Assembly (NCBI RefSeq): GCF_027111255.2
Contig: NZ_CP114285.2
Location: 2,046,001-2,110,000, forward strand
Length of the DNA stretch: 64,000 nucleotides
Source of the DNA: Flavobacterium flavigenum
GTDB taxonomy: Bacteria > Bacteroidota > Bacteroidia > Flavobacteriales > Flavobacteriaceae
Direction of reading: 5' to 3'
The position numbers were made by a program, and so were the translations under genes. The notes below the pieces were generated by a model. It was not told the DNA's origin and did no database searches. It saw only the letters and a list, made by a program, of their open reading frames with translations. This document shows positions 28,284 to 36,347 of the stretch, one piece after another. Position 1 is the first letter of the stretch, and each line of letters opens with the position of its first letter.

Positions 28284-28573
28284 TGGGTGAATTAAAAAAG
28301 GTTTGGACAAATACAGCCAAAGCACAGTTAAAAGCGATTTATGAAAATTACAAAGTTAAATCTCTTCAAGGCGCAAAAGCCATAAAAGATGAAATGCTAC
28401 AAGTCACTAAAGAACTCCATTTTGCAGAACAATACCAACAAGATGAAATGGAACCTGAATTTAGAAGAATCATTGTAAGACACTATAAATTACTTTACAT
28501 TGAGGAAAATGGAGTTGTGTTTATTGCAAGAATTTTTGACACTAGGCAAAATCCAAACAAACAAAATGAATAA
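28283..28573 (+). CDS. RelE/ParE-family toxin (copy B)
   Basis: Identical to the 96-residue toxin at 20998-21288. Loss of one element copy would leave the other antitoxin active, so the duplicated pair would not by itself prevent loss of one unit. Confidence 0.85.
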   Translation: MGELKKVWTNTAKAQLKAIYENYKVKSLQGAKAIKDEMLQVTKELHFAEQYQQDEMEPEFRRIIVRHYKLLYIEENGVVFIARIFDTRQNPNKQNE

Positions 28574-29305
28574 AATCAAGGAGCAGAAATGTTCCTTTTT
28601 TTTATGTTCAAAAATCAAGTTCCAAAAGAAACAATCTGCAAAGAAACAGCAGAGGAATAAAGCGGTCTCCCTCTGGTCGCTTCCTTTGTTTCGTTCGGCT
28701 GTTCCAGTCAGTCGTTCCTCCTTCCGTTCCACAGTCCACTCGTCAGCATAGCACCTGCCAGCTCTGAAAAAGAGCAGGCAGTTACTATGCTTCCTCGTCC
28801 TCATCTTCACACGGTCGCTTCCGTCGTTCGTCGGGGCTACTACATCCACAATACCGCTTCATTATGTTCCGCTACGCTCCACTTCATTCAGCAGTATTAT
28901 GTCTGTCGCCCCTTGTGTTTCGGCGGTTGCTCAAGGTCGCTCGGTTCGGGGTGCTCCACTTCGTTCTGCATTTGATTAAGGAACGCCCGAAAAGGGCTGA
29001 TTTTATTGTTCCCTCTCTAGTTACTGGTTGCTTCTCTCGCTTCGTAAACTACGCTCGTTCCCGCCCCCCAGTACCTCGCTCCCGACCGCAACACCGCCAC
29101 CCGTTCAGCAAAAAACGCTCCTTGCAAGCACCGCTTTTTTTGCTTCACTTGGGGTGTTTATTGTAGCACCGCATAGTTCAATCGCCACAGGGCTATGCTC
29201 ATTTTTTGGAAGATTGCCAAGGGGAATTTTGGTAAAAAAGGGAGATTTAGGTTTTGGCAATCTTCCAAAAAAATCGAGCGCAGGATTAAAGCTTTATCGG
29301 TAAAA
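28574..29305. other. Long non-coding, CpG-rich tract of element B
   Basis: Same sequence as 21289-22020, with the hairpin at 28746-28790 and the 19-bp inverted repeat at 29202-29220 and 29254-29272. No convincing gene on either strand. Confidence 0.6.
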
Positions 29306-29479
29306 TTGGGTTGCCGAATTTAGAGATTTAGGCATTTTTGTCAATGATAATGAGGGAATACAGAATATTTTGTTATTTTTACAAAGGAAGATGAAAGGGA
29401 TACGTTCTTAAAAAAAAATACTGAAATCATCAGAAAAAGCATACTAAAAGTAGTGCCAGCCCAGCAAAATATCGCATAA
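29300..29479 (+). pseudogene. Decayed gene fragment next to the element's right end (copy B)
   Basis: Same broken C-terminal fragment as at 22015-22194, stop TAA at 29477-29479, two bases before the RHS core. Confidence 0.4.
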
Positions 29480-29480
29480 G

Positions 29481-29730
29481 TTATTATCCTTTTGGACAGT
29501 TAGTGCCTAATAGACATGGTTCAAGCGATAGCTACCGTTACGGATTCCAGGGACAGGAAAAAGACGATGAGATTAAGGGTGAAGGGAATTCGCTTAACTA
29601 TACTTTTAGGATGCACGACCCGAGGGTGGGGAGGTTTTTTGCTGTGGATCCTTTAGCGCCTAAATATCCCCATAATTCTCCTTATGCATTCTCTGAAAAT
29701 AGAGTTATTGATGCAGTTGAATTAGAAGGA
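29481..29730 (+). repeat. RHS core repeat, copy 3 (orphan)
   Basis: A 250-bp segment equivalent to 14397-14646 and 22196-22445. Its first 36 bases match copy 1 exactly, so it is closer there to the full-length gene than to copy 2. Confidence 0.9.
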
Positions 29731-30168
29731 TTAGAAGCCCAAACACTTAATGGTGGAGGTACGGTTTATGGCCCTTACACTTCTGCAGAAGCTGGGCGAG
29801 AAAATGGAGCTCAAGTTTATTTGGAAGAAGTAGTAGTGACACGCACCCCTGTTTCTTTTGATGAGAAGTTTGCAAATATGAGTGCTTCATTAGCAGCTGT
29901 AAAACGTGGTTATGGTAATCAATGGATTGCAAATGGAAGTATATATAATCAAGTGTCATCTAATACTCTTATTGTTAATAAAATTGGAGAGGATAATCCT
30001 GAATTTAAATTTATTTATCCTCCCGATATGGGATCTTTGGATAGAGAAGGGTCAGATGGCCTCAGATGGTATGGCTGTGCTTCTTGCCATGCTGAAATGG
30101 TGCATATAGATATGCCGCTTATAACTCAAGAGAAGCTTTTACAGGCAAGTTTATTGGTCAACAAATAA
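29503..30168 (+). pseudogene. Orphan RHS core with N-terminal part of CT3, ended early by a frameshift
   Basis: The frame (a GTG at 29503 is only a codon inside the core) encodes the RHS core (~1-76), then a linker with [15 protein letters not shown] and a [13 protein letters not shown] segment at ~183-195. After GAA at 30094-30096 the frame reads MVHIDMP... and stops at 30168. In the next frame, directly from the same point, the sequence reads [33 protein letters not shown] and runs into the papain-like domain. One extra A in the GAAATGG at 30094-30100 would join the two. So CT3 is one gene broken by a one-base deletion or a sequencing error. Like CT2 it lacks a promoter, signal peptide and rhs body. 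Confidence 0.75.
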
Positions 30169-30176
30169 ATGCATTA

Positions 30177-30554
30177 ATGCTTGGAAGAGCTTTAAAATTA
30201 ATGCGTACTCCAAATGTAATACCTAAGTCATTAGGAGCAGCTTCAAAAGGATTTACAAGTAGATGGCCTTGGAAAAAAGTGCTTACAGCCAAAGAAATAG
30301 AAGTTGCAAGTTGTGACGCAGATGCTTTAAAAATTCAAAAAATGATAGGAGGGGATATTTTAACAGTATCAAATCCAAGAGGAATGCAGTTAGGACCAGT
30401 AAGATACGGAGAAGAAACAATTTCTGGATGGTATTACCATAAAGCTGTATTTAAAGATAATATGGTATATGATAGAATGACTGGACCTAGTGGTATGCAT
30501 ATTGATAGATACAAAGAATTATTTGAATACGCTACTGATTTAATCTTTAAATAA
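30177..30554 (+). pseudogene. C-terminal papain-fold toxin domain of CT3, out of frame with its RHS core
   Basis: The ATG at 30177 gives 125 residues, but the open frame begins already at 30096. The pattern fits papain-fold toxin domains of polymorphic toxin systems: a Cys at residue 46 within ASCDADALKIQKMIGGDIL, His88 in GWYYHKAVFK and Asp99 in MVYDRMTGPSGM, giving a possible Cys-His-Asp triad. Such domains act as peptidases or deamidases on host or rival proteins. Because it is out of frame with the RHS core it would not be delivered in its present form. Family call is by motif only. Confidence 0.65.
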
Positions 30555-30556
30555 TT

Positions 30557-30889
30557 ATGGAAGAAAATATTTTAAAATTATTAAATAAAATTATAAATGA
30601 CATTGAACTAAGGCCCAAAATGTTTTTTGTAAACCCTAATTATCGTGAATTGTCTTCTTATTTATTTGGTTATCTAACCTGTATTGATAATATTAATTCT
30701 ACTCATATTAATAATCTCTTTTCGGAGTGGTTAAATAATAGAAATATAAAAACTTCTTTATTTTGGACAGAATATATTTTAAGAATAAGTGCAAATGATA
30801 ATGAAAAATATGCATATGAAATATTGATAAAGGAATTTAAATTATTTTTAAAAGCTAATAATGCCGATGGCTCGGATATATTAACATAA
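30557..30889 (+). CDS. Candidate immunity protein for CT3
   Basis: A 110-residue, mainly helical, cytoplasmic-type protein starting 2 bp after the toxin stop. It contains Trp- and Tyr-rich helices (SSYLFGYLTCIDNINS, FSEWLNNRNIKTSLFWTEY). No known family recognised; role inferred from position. Its frame is intact although the toxin's is broken, as expected if immunity stays useful against relatives carrying the toxin. Confidence 0.6.
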   Translation: MEENILKLLNKIINDIELRPKMFFVNPNYRELSSYLFGYLTCIDNINSTHINNLFSEWLNNRNIKTSLFWTEYILRISANDNEKYAYEILIKEFKLFLKANNADGSDILT

Positions 30890-31226
30890 CCCCGCTCCCG
30901 CACGAATTCTTTCTTGTGGCTCGTAAAGACAAATATACTAACTGGTTTGTTCTAAGTTCTCGATTACGCAGGTTCATTAAACAAAAAAGCAATTTGTAAA
31001 AGAATTGCTTTTTTGATGGTTTAAAATATAGTAATCGGTTCATGCGAATAATAACGAGTCTGAATATGTGCTTAAAGAACACCCTATTTGCATCGAGTAA
31101 CTAAATTAAAAACACAAAACAAGCGTTTGCAACGCAAATATTTACAAACAGAAATAATAAGGTTTACTTCTGTTTTTTTTTAAAAAATTAAAAATAATGA
31201 ACTAACCAAAAACCAAAACAAAACCA
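30890..31226. other. Intergenic region at the right end of the cassette array
   Basis: No gene in 337 bases. It holds a terminator hairpin (30982-31015) and the 14-base repeat AGCGTTTGCAACGC at 31122-31135. No element or RHS core follows, so this is the end of the array. Confidence 0.6.
30982..31015. terminator. Terminator after the CT3 immunity gene
   Basis: AAAAAAGCAATT..., loop, ...AATTGCTTTTTT forms a 12-bp stem with a T-run, bidirectional in form. Confidence 0.7.
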
Positions 31227-32534
31227 ATGAAATTAAAATTACTTACCGTGACGAGCCTTCTTGTAGTCAACATAATTACAGTTGTAGCGCAAACTAATAC
31301 CAATACTGGGACAGACGCAGGTAATGCCGGAGCCTACAACAGTGCTTTTGGCTATTATGCAGGAAATCTTATTACAGGCAACAATAATTCTTTTGTAGGC
31401 TATTTTGCGGGTCAGGCCACCACTACAGGAGAATACAATTCTTTTTTTGGAGCCAATAGCGGTGTTAATAATGTTGCTGGAAAAGATAATGTTTTCTCAG
31501 GCTTTAAATCAGGATATACAAATTTCGGAGGATCCAGAAATGTATTCATTGGCCGTGAATCGGGGTTTCTCAATAGTAGCGGAAATAATAACGTGTTTAC
31601 AGGCTATGAGTCAGGATTTAGTAATTCCAGCGGAGAAGGAAATGTCTTTTCGGGTTATAAAGCGGGTTATAGTAATATTTCAGGAAAAAATAATATTTTC
31701 ATAGGCTATGAATCTGGACTCAGTAATGATATAGGGAATTACAATGTATTTGCAGGTTTTCGAGCGGGTAAGAACAATAAACAAGGTACTTACAATGTGT
31801 TTGTAGGTCAGCATTCAGGATTTAATAACATTAATGGATATGAAAATGTCTTTGCGGGATTTCACTCAGGATATACTAACTTATCAGGAAGTGGTAATGT
31901 ATTTTTAGGTTCCGGTTCAGGAAATTACAATTCGACTGGCAGTTATAATATCTTTGCAGGATATCGGGTAGGAAACGAGAACACTTCAGGACACGAGAAT
32001 ATTTATTTTGGGTTTAAAGCAGGATATCATAGTAAAGGATCAGGTAATGTTTTTATAGGACAGCACGCAGGATATTGGGAAATGGAAAACAATCGTTTGT
32101 ACATAGATAGTAACCCAAATACGAATATACCAAATTCGGTAATAGATGCCAGTACAGCAACTATCCCATTGATTTACGGGAAATTTGACACAGATCAATT
32201 AGGTATTAACACCAAACTAATTCCAACAGGTTATACCATGGCCGTAAAAGGCAAAATGATAGCAGAGGAACTAAAGGTACAATTGTATGCGAACTGGCCG
32301 GACTACGTATTTGATAAAAAGTATAATCTGCCGCCATTAAGTGAAGTAGAGCAGCACATTAAAGAAAAAGGGCACCTAAAAGACATTCCATCAGCAGAAG
32401 AAGTTTCCCAAAACGGCATTCTGCTAGGAGAGATGAATGCAAAACTGCTTCAGAAAATTGAAGAGCTGACCCTTTACATAATTGAGCAGGAAGCACGTAT
32501 AAAAAAATTAGAGGCAGCCATGAGTTCAAAGTAA
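31227..32534 (+). CDS. Secreted repeat protein with tail-fibre-like coiled-coil end
   Basis: This 435-residue protein has a signal peptide (1-22, ending VVAQ). From ~25 to 290 it consists of about fifteen 17-residue repeats of the pattern NVFxGYxSGxxNxSGxx (NVFTGYESGFSNSSGEG, NVFSGYKAGYSNISGKN, NVFAGFHSGYTNLSGSG), likely a beta-solenoid or YadA-head-like stack. The C-terminus (YNLPPLSEVEQHIKEKGHLK ... EMNAKLLQKIEELTLYIIEQ) is the tail-fibre/TMF-type region found in many Flavobacteria surface proteins and ends in a coiled coil that probably trimerises. A surface or adhesion role is inferred. It has its own terminator and is probably separate from the rhs array. Confidence 0.8.
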   Translation: MKLKLLTVTSLLVVNIITVVAQTNTNTGTDAGNAGAYNSAFGYYAGNLITGNNNSFVGYFAGQATTTGEYNSFFGANSGVNNVAGKDNVFSGFKSGYTNFGGSRNVFIGRESGFLNSSGNNNVFTGYESGFSNSSGEGNVFSGYKAGYSNISGKNNIFIGYESGLSNDIGNYNVFAGFRAGKNNKQGTYNVFVGQHSGFNNINGYENVFAGFHSGYTNLSGSGNVFLGSGSGNYNSTGSYNIFAGYRVGNENTSGHENIYFGFKAGYHSKGSGNVFIGQHAGYWEMENNRLYIDSNPNTNIPNSVIDASTATIPLIYGKFDTDQLGINTKLIPTGYTMAVKGKMIAEELKVQLYANWPDYVFDKKYNLPPLSEVEQHIKEKGHLKDIPSAEEVSQNGILLGEMNAKLLQKIEELTLYIIEQEARIKKLEAAMSSK

Positions 32535-32556
32535 TAGGATGACTTAGCCAAAAATA

Positions 32557-32582
32557 AACTACAACCTCAAAAAGTTGTAGTT
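32557..32582 (+). terminator. Terminator of the repeat protein gene
   Basis: AACTACAAC and GTTGTAGTT form a 9-bp stem followed by TTTT. Confidence 0.75.
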
Positions 32583-32737
32583 TTTTGTTTTATGAATTTT
32601 GCAAGAGGATTATTTGCTGAATGGAATAACATTAACAGCATTAATACAGCAGTTGAGTTCAGACAAATTTCCTATCTTTGATGGCTAGAGATATCGTTAA
32701 TAGTAACATTCTGCCAACTAAGTATTTTTAAACAATT

Positions 32738-32995
32738 ATGGATATAGTCAAATTTAAAATCACATCGAAAACGATAAAAGTAGAAGTACGCAATTCGAAT
32801 AATTATGTTTTTAATTTTAATACGGCTTTAGACATTGCAAAAGAAGACAGGGATGTTTTATTAAAACTATACAATGCCTTAGATATCCTGTTTAGGAAAG
32901 AAACACCAAGCGAAACAAAAAACTACATTTCACCCAACCAAACCAATATATTAGACCAGATTTCTGCTGCTGATAATTTAGAACAGGAAAAATAG
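32738..32995 (+). CDS. Small protein of unknown function
   Basis: An 85-residue, charged, cytoplasmic-type protein without recognisable domain. Residues 1-60 alternate short strands and helices (KFKITSKTIKVEVRNSNNYV, DREVLL-like helix), and the end is polar. Codon use and an ATG preceded by an AT-rich leader are in keeping with a real gene. Neighbours do not suggest a role. Confidence 0.5.
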   Translation: MDIVKFKITSKTIKVEVRNSNNYVFNFNTALDIAKEDRDVLLKLYNALDILFRKETPSETKNYISPNQTNILDQISAADNLEQEK

Positions 32996-33057
32996 TATTG
33001 TATTGTATTGTAGTGTAGTGTGGAAAATAAAAAAAATGATTGTTTTTATATATAATA

Positions 33058-34075
33058 CTACCTATAATTTTCTTTTACAATTATGTCCAGCGGTATAAAA
33101 TGTACCGGATCTAAACTTTCCTGTAAAATAATTTTTTTATAGAGATAATTTATCCCCATATACCCCTGCTCTTCTGGCTTCTGGTTGATTAAAAAGTCAA
33201 TTATTCCCGAATTTAAATAGGTTATATTTTCTTTTAAAAGATCGTAACCTATTATTCTTATTCCTTTTATATTGTGTTTGTCTAAAAATTGCGCAACAAC
33301 ATAAGCACGGGAATTAGGAACAAATATACTGCTGATGTTTTTAAACATTTCCAGATTAAGCAGATTCGCATCCGGTTCTTTAATGGTCATTTCAGAGAAA
33401 CTAAAATTTGTGAGTTCAGGATGGTCTTCAAAAAAAGCATAAAACCCTTTAATACGTTGCAGATAGACAGAAGTATTATCTATTTCTTTGGCTATTTTGA
33501 CTATAAGTACATTGCGCTCATTTTTTACTGCAAAACTAATAAGACGTCCTGCTAAATAGCCACTTTTAAAAGCGTCCTGCCCAATATAATAATGATCTAT
33601 TTTATCTTTAATATCGGAATCTATCATCACTACAGGCTTGTTCTTCTTTTTGTATTCATCAAGAAATGCAATTGATTCTTCATGAAAAATAGGCGAAAAG
33701 AGCAATCCGTCGCATTCAAAATCCAGTACTTCAGCCACCATTTTCTGAAATAAACTACTTTCAAAATCATAAAGAAAATACTGGAGTTCGATACCAAATT
33801 TTTTAAATTCTTCGGATGCCTTTTCTATTCCGCTTAACTGGCTTCCCCAGTATTCCAGCTTTTCGGATTTAGGTAAAAAAACAGCTATTTTACATTTCTT
33901 ATTAGAAGCTAAGTTACTTGCAAAAATATTCCGTTTAAATCCGTGTTTTTTAATTATGGCATTTACCTTATCTATATTCTCCTGCGATACCTGGCCGCGT
34001 TTATGAATAATCCTGTCCACTGTTCCGGGCGAAACATTGGCTAGTTCTGCTATTTTTTTTATTGTTATGATATTG
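33058..34075 (-). CDS. LacI-family transcription regulator lacking a canonical start codon
   Basis: From GTG 34020 the frame gives 320 residues, but the helix-turn-helix clearly extends upstream in frame: ITIKKIAELANVSPGTVDRI IHKRGQ, with codons starting near 34064. No ATG, GTG or TTG occurs between there and the in-frame stop at about 34097, so initiation must use ATA/ATC-type codons, or the start is mutated. Residues ~60-320 are a type I periplasmic-binding-protein fold (KIAVFLPKSEKLEYWGSQLS, DGLLFSPIFHE, IRIIGYDLL) that binds a sugar ligand. It lies beside a sugar kinase and the pectin locus, whose ATCGATT motifs fit LacI-type operators. The coordinates include the putative upstream part. 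Confidence 0.75.
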
Positions 34076-34294
34076 TTTAGCTTTAAGTTAAATAATTAAA
34101 TTAAAGTTATAAAATTAATTTAATTATTCCATATATCTTTTTCTCCATGTTTTTTAATATAGCTTTACAAAAGAATGTGATTAAACATTAAGATTACTCA
34201 ATATACATTTAATAGTTTACTAAACTTCGCTGGTCTTAAAAAAAAAAACAGTAATCAGGTTAATCATCAAACAAATTCAAATTCTTATTTTTCA

Positions 34295-35197
34295 TCATTT
34301 TTTTGCTGAAATCATTTTTTGAATTTCTACTAAAGAGATATCCGGATTTGCGCCAGACGATGCAGCCACTAACGCACCCACTGCACAAGCGAAGTCAATC
34401 GCTTTTTGAGGTGTACTTCCTGTTAGCAAACAAGTAATTAATGAAGCTAAAAACGAGTCGCCTGCACCTACCGTATCAACTACCTTGACAGCATAACCTG
34501 CATTTTCATACAATGTCCCTTTCCATAACAATACTGCTCCGTGTTTGCCTTTTGTTACGCAAATAGATGGTGTATTGGTGTGAGTTGCTATAAAATGAAT
34601 ATTCTCTTCGAGCGAGGTAAAAGGAGATTGCAATGCAGCCGAAATTTCAAGAATTTCTTCATCATTAAATTTTATGAAATTTGCCTCCAGCATCAATTTC
34701 TCTAGAATTTCATATGAATAATGTGGCTTTCTTAAATTGACATCAAATACTTTAAAAACTTCATTTTGTAATAATGATTCTAACGATTTTCTTGACACGT
34801 CATCCCTGCAAACTAAACTTCCGTAAATTAAAACATCTGCATTCTTTACCAATTTTTGAGCATAATCGTTTATTTCAATTTTGTCCCAGGCAGATGGATA
34901 ATGAATATCATAGGTTGCTGAGCCATTTTTATCCAGTGTTACCTTTACCAAGCCTGTAGGATATGTTTCTGATTTTGAAATTGTATTAGTATCAATTCCT
35001 AAGCTTTCCACTTCATGAAGTATTGCATCGCCATTATCATCATTTCCTACACCGCTGATCATTGAGACTTCGCAACCCAGGCTTTTCATTCGAAGGGCGA
35101 CATTTAGTGGCGCTCCTCCAATCTTTTTTTCGTTTTCAAAAACATCCCAGAGAATTTCTCCAAATGCCACTACTTTAAGTTTTCTATTGTTGTTCAT
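34295..35197 (-). CDS. PfkB-family sugar kinase, fructokinase-like
   Basis: A 300-residue cytoplasmic kinase. Near the start it has GEILWDVFENEKKIGGAPLN, the fructokinase-type opening with the substrate-binding GGAPLNVA, and near the end the PfkB signature DTVGAGDSFLASLITCLL with the catalytic Asp (~250). It phosphorylates a sugar, most likely fructose or a related ketose, with ATP. Given the pectin genes next to it a keto-deoxy-gluconate kinase would also be thinkable, but the sequence opening is closer to fructokinases. It lies between the LacI regulator and the pectin genes, with its own orientation shared with both. Confidence 0.85.
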   Translation of the reverse strand: MNNNRKLKVVAFGEILWDVFENEKKIGGAPLNVALRMKSLGCEVSMISGVGNDDNGDAILHEVESLGIDTNTISKSETYPTGLVKVTLDKNGSATYDIHYPSAWDKIEINDYAQKLVKNADVLIYGSLVCRDDVSRKSLESLLQNEVFKVFDVNLRKPHYSYEILEKLMLEANFIKFNDEEILEISAALQSPFTSLEENIHFIATHTNTPSICVTKGKHGAVLLWKGTLYENAGYAVKVVDTVGAGDSFLASLITCLLTGSTPQKAIDFACAVGALVAASSGANPDISLVEIQKMISAKK

Positions 35198-35272
35198 TAT
35201 ACTTTTTTTATAAAATTACGATTTAATTAAAAACTTTCATTGATCAAACAATCCTTAAATTTATTTCATAAA

Positions 35273-35308
35273 AAAAGGGAATATCCAATTAAATGAATAT
35301 TCCCTTTT
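35273..35308 (-). terminator. Terminator after the small T9SS protein gene
   Basis: AAAAGGGAATAT and ATATTCCCTTTT form a 12-bp stem just downstream of the minus-strand stop at 35327. Confidence 0.75.
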
Positions 35309-35326
35309 GCTATTCTTAGAACTAAA

Positions 35327-36142
35327 TTAGTTAACTAATACTTTTGCTGTTTTTATTCCTTCAGCTGATTTTGATCTTACTACATACAAACCTGTATTTA
35401 AATCAAAACTTGTATCTGCTCCTGTTTTGAATGATTTAACTAAAGCACCGCTAATACCGTAAACATCTACCTGAGTATCCGATTTTACATTCGATACAAA
35501 AACTGATTTGCCGTTTGAGAAAACGTTTGATACAGCGTCAGCATGGAAATCATTAGTCCCAAGAGAAGGTGTCACTACAGCAGCACCAACTACTTCAATT
35601 TTATGAATAGTAACATTTGCGTCAGAATAAATATAAATTTTACCTGCAGCAGATACTGGAGCTGTTAAAATTTCATTAGGTTTTATAGATGTTGCAGCTG
35701 TATTTGTAACTGAAGCAGTAGCTAAAACATTAACTCCATTTGATACTGTAAGATTACGATCTGCACCACTATTACTACCATGTCTAAACCAAACTTTAAC
35801 AGAACAAGCTCCATCAACATTAAAAGAAAAATAACGAGTAGACGGTAAATTATTACTTACTGTTGCATTACCATTAGTTTTAATACCATCAGTAGCTATA
35901 AAACCATCACTATAAGTCGTCCCAGTTGTAACCATCGCGCCAAATAAATTATTTGAAGTCGTATGAGAGGTTAAGTTTAGTAAATCTATTTGTATTGTCG
36001 TTACTGGAGTTGTACTAGTAAGACCCAAATACGTTGTTGGCCAGTTTGCTTTATCATCACTAAAATTCCAAGTTTTTTGTGCATTAACAGAGAATGTCGC
36101 AAACAGCACAATTGATGTAAAATAAAGTAATTCTCTTTTCAT
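35327..36142 (-). CDS. Secreted protein with T9SS sorting domain, pectin locus
   Basis: A 271-residue protein with a signal peptide (1-21, ending VNAQ). Residues ~22-185 form a beta-sandwich-like domain (KTWNFSDDKANWPTTYLGLT, FFSFNVDGACSVKVWFRHGS) of the kind that precedes or accompanies pectate-active enzymes and may bind carbohydrate. Residues ~200-271 are a type A T9SS C-terminal sorting domain (VFVSNVKSDTQVDVYGISGA, then a GLYVVRSKSAEG-KTAKVLVN ending). No catalytic motif seen. It has its own upstream region with a TGTAATCGATTAT motif, suggesting control with susC by the same regulator. Confidence 0.7.
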   Translation of the reverse strand: MKRELLYFTSIVLFATFSVNAQKTWNFSDDKANWPTTYLGLTSTTPVTTIQIDLLNLTSHTTSNNLFGAMVTTGTTYSDGFIATDGIKTNGNATVSNNLPSTRYFSFNVDGACSVKVWFRHGSNSGADRNLTVSNGVNVLATASVTNTAATSIKPNEILTAPVSAAGKIYIYSDANVTIHKIEVVGAAVVTPSLGTNDFHADAVSNVFSNGKSVFVSNVKSDTQVDVYGISGALVKSFKTGADTSFDLNTGLYVVRSKSAEGIKTAKVLVN

Positions 36143-36170
36143 AATATAATTTTAAAAGTTTAATAATCAG

Positions 36171-36184
36171 TGTAATCGATTATC
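36171..36184. promoter_or_regulatory. Candidate LacI-type operator upstream of the small T9SS gene
   Basis: TGTAATCGATTATC has the central CG and AATCGATT core seen also at 49349-49362. LacI-family proteins usually bind palindromes with a central CG. It lies 29 bases upstream of the start codon at 36142. A second, weaker TTATCGAT-type site is at 36229-36240. Confidence 0.5.
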
Positions 36185-36287
36185 TAAGTTAAGATTTTTT
36201 TATTATTATTTTAAAAAAACATTTAAAATTTATCGATTCCTTATTTAAATAATTCCACTTACTTTAAAAAACTATAATCATTATAAG

Positions 36288-36324
36288 AAAAGCGGGTCTC
36301 TGGAAAACCAAAAGACCCGCTTTT
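36288..36324 (-). terminator. Terminator of the susC-to-pectinesterase operon
   Basis: AAAAGCGGGTCT and AGACCCGCTTTT form a 12-bp GC-rich stem directly downstream of the pectinesterase stop codon at 36348. Confidence 0.85.
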
Positions 36325-36347
36325 TAAAATTAAATTTAAAACTACTA

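Larger units (their letters stand above)
23632..29495 (+). mobile_element. Recombinase-bearing mobile element, copy B
   Basis: A second copy of the 5,864-bp block at 16347-22210, offset by 7,285 bp. Every translated protein is identical to copy A and only one base difference was found (T at 23881). The left edge is again at the GCTCGCGCGAGC palindrome (23637-23648), but the sequence before it (CT2 immunity and flank) differs from that before copy A. The right edge again passes into TTATTATCCTTTTGG of an RHS core (29481-29495). Near-perfect identity indicates recent duplication or gene conversion. Confidence 0.85.

Noticed and set aside
31300..32060. Regular repeats that could suggest a CRISPR array
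   Set aside because: The period is 51 bases (17 codons), the repeats vary at many positions and they lie in one open reading frame; there are no constant repeats with unique spacers and no cas genes.
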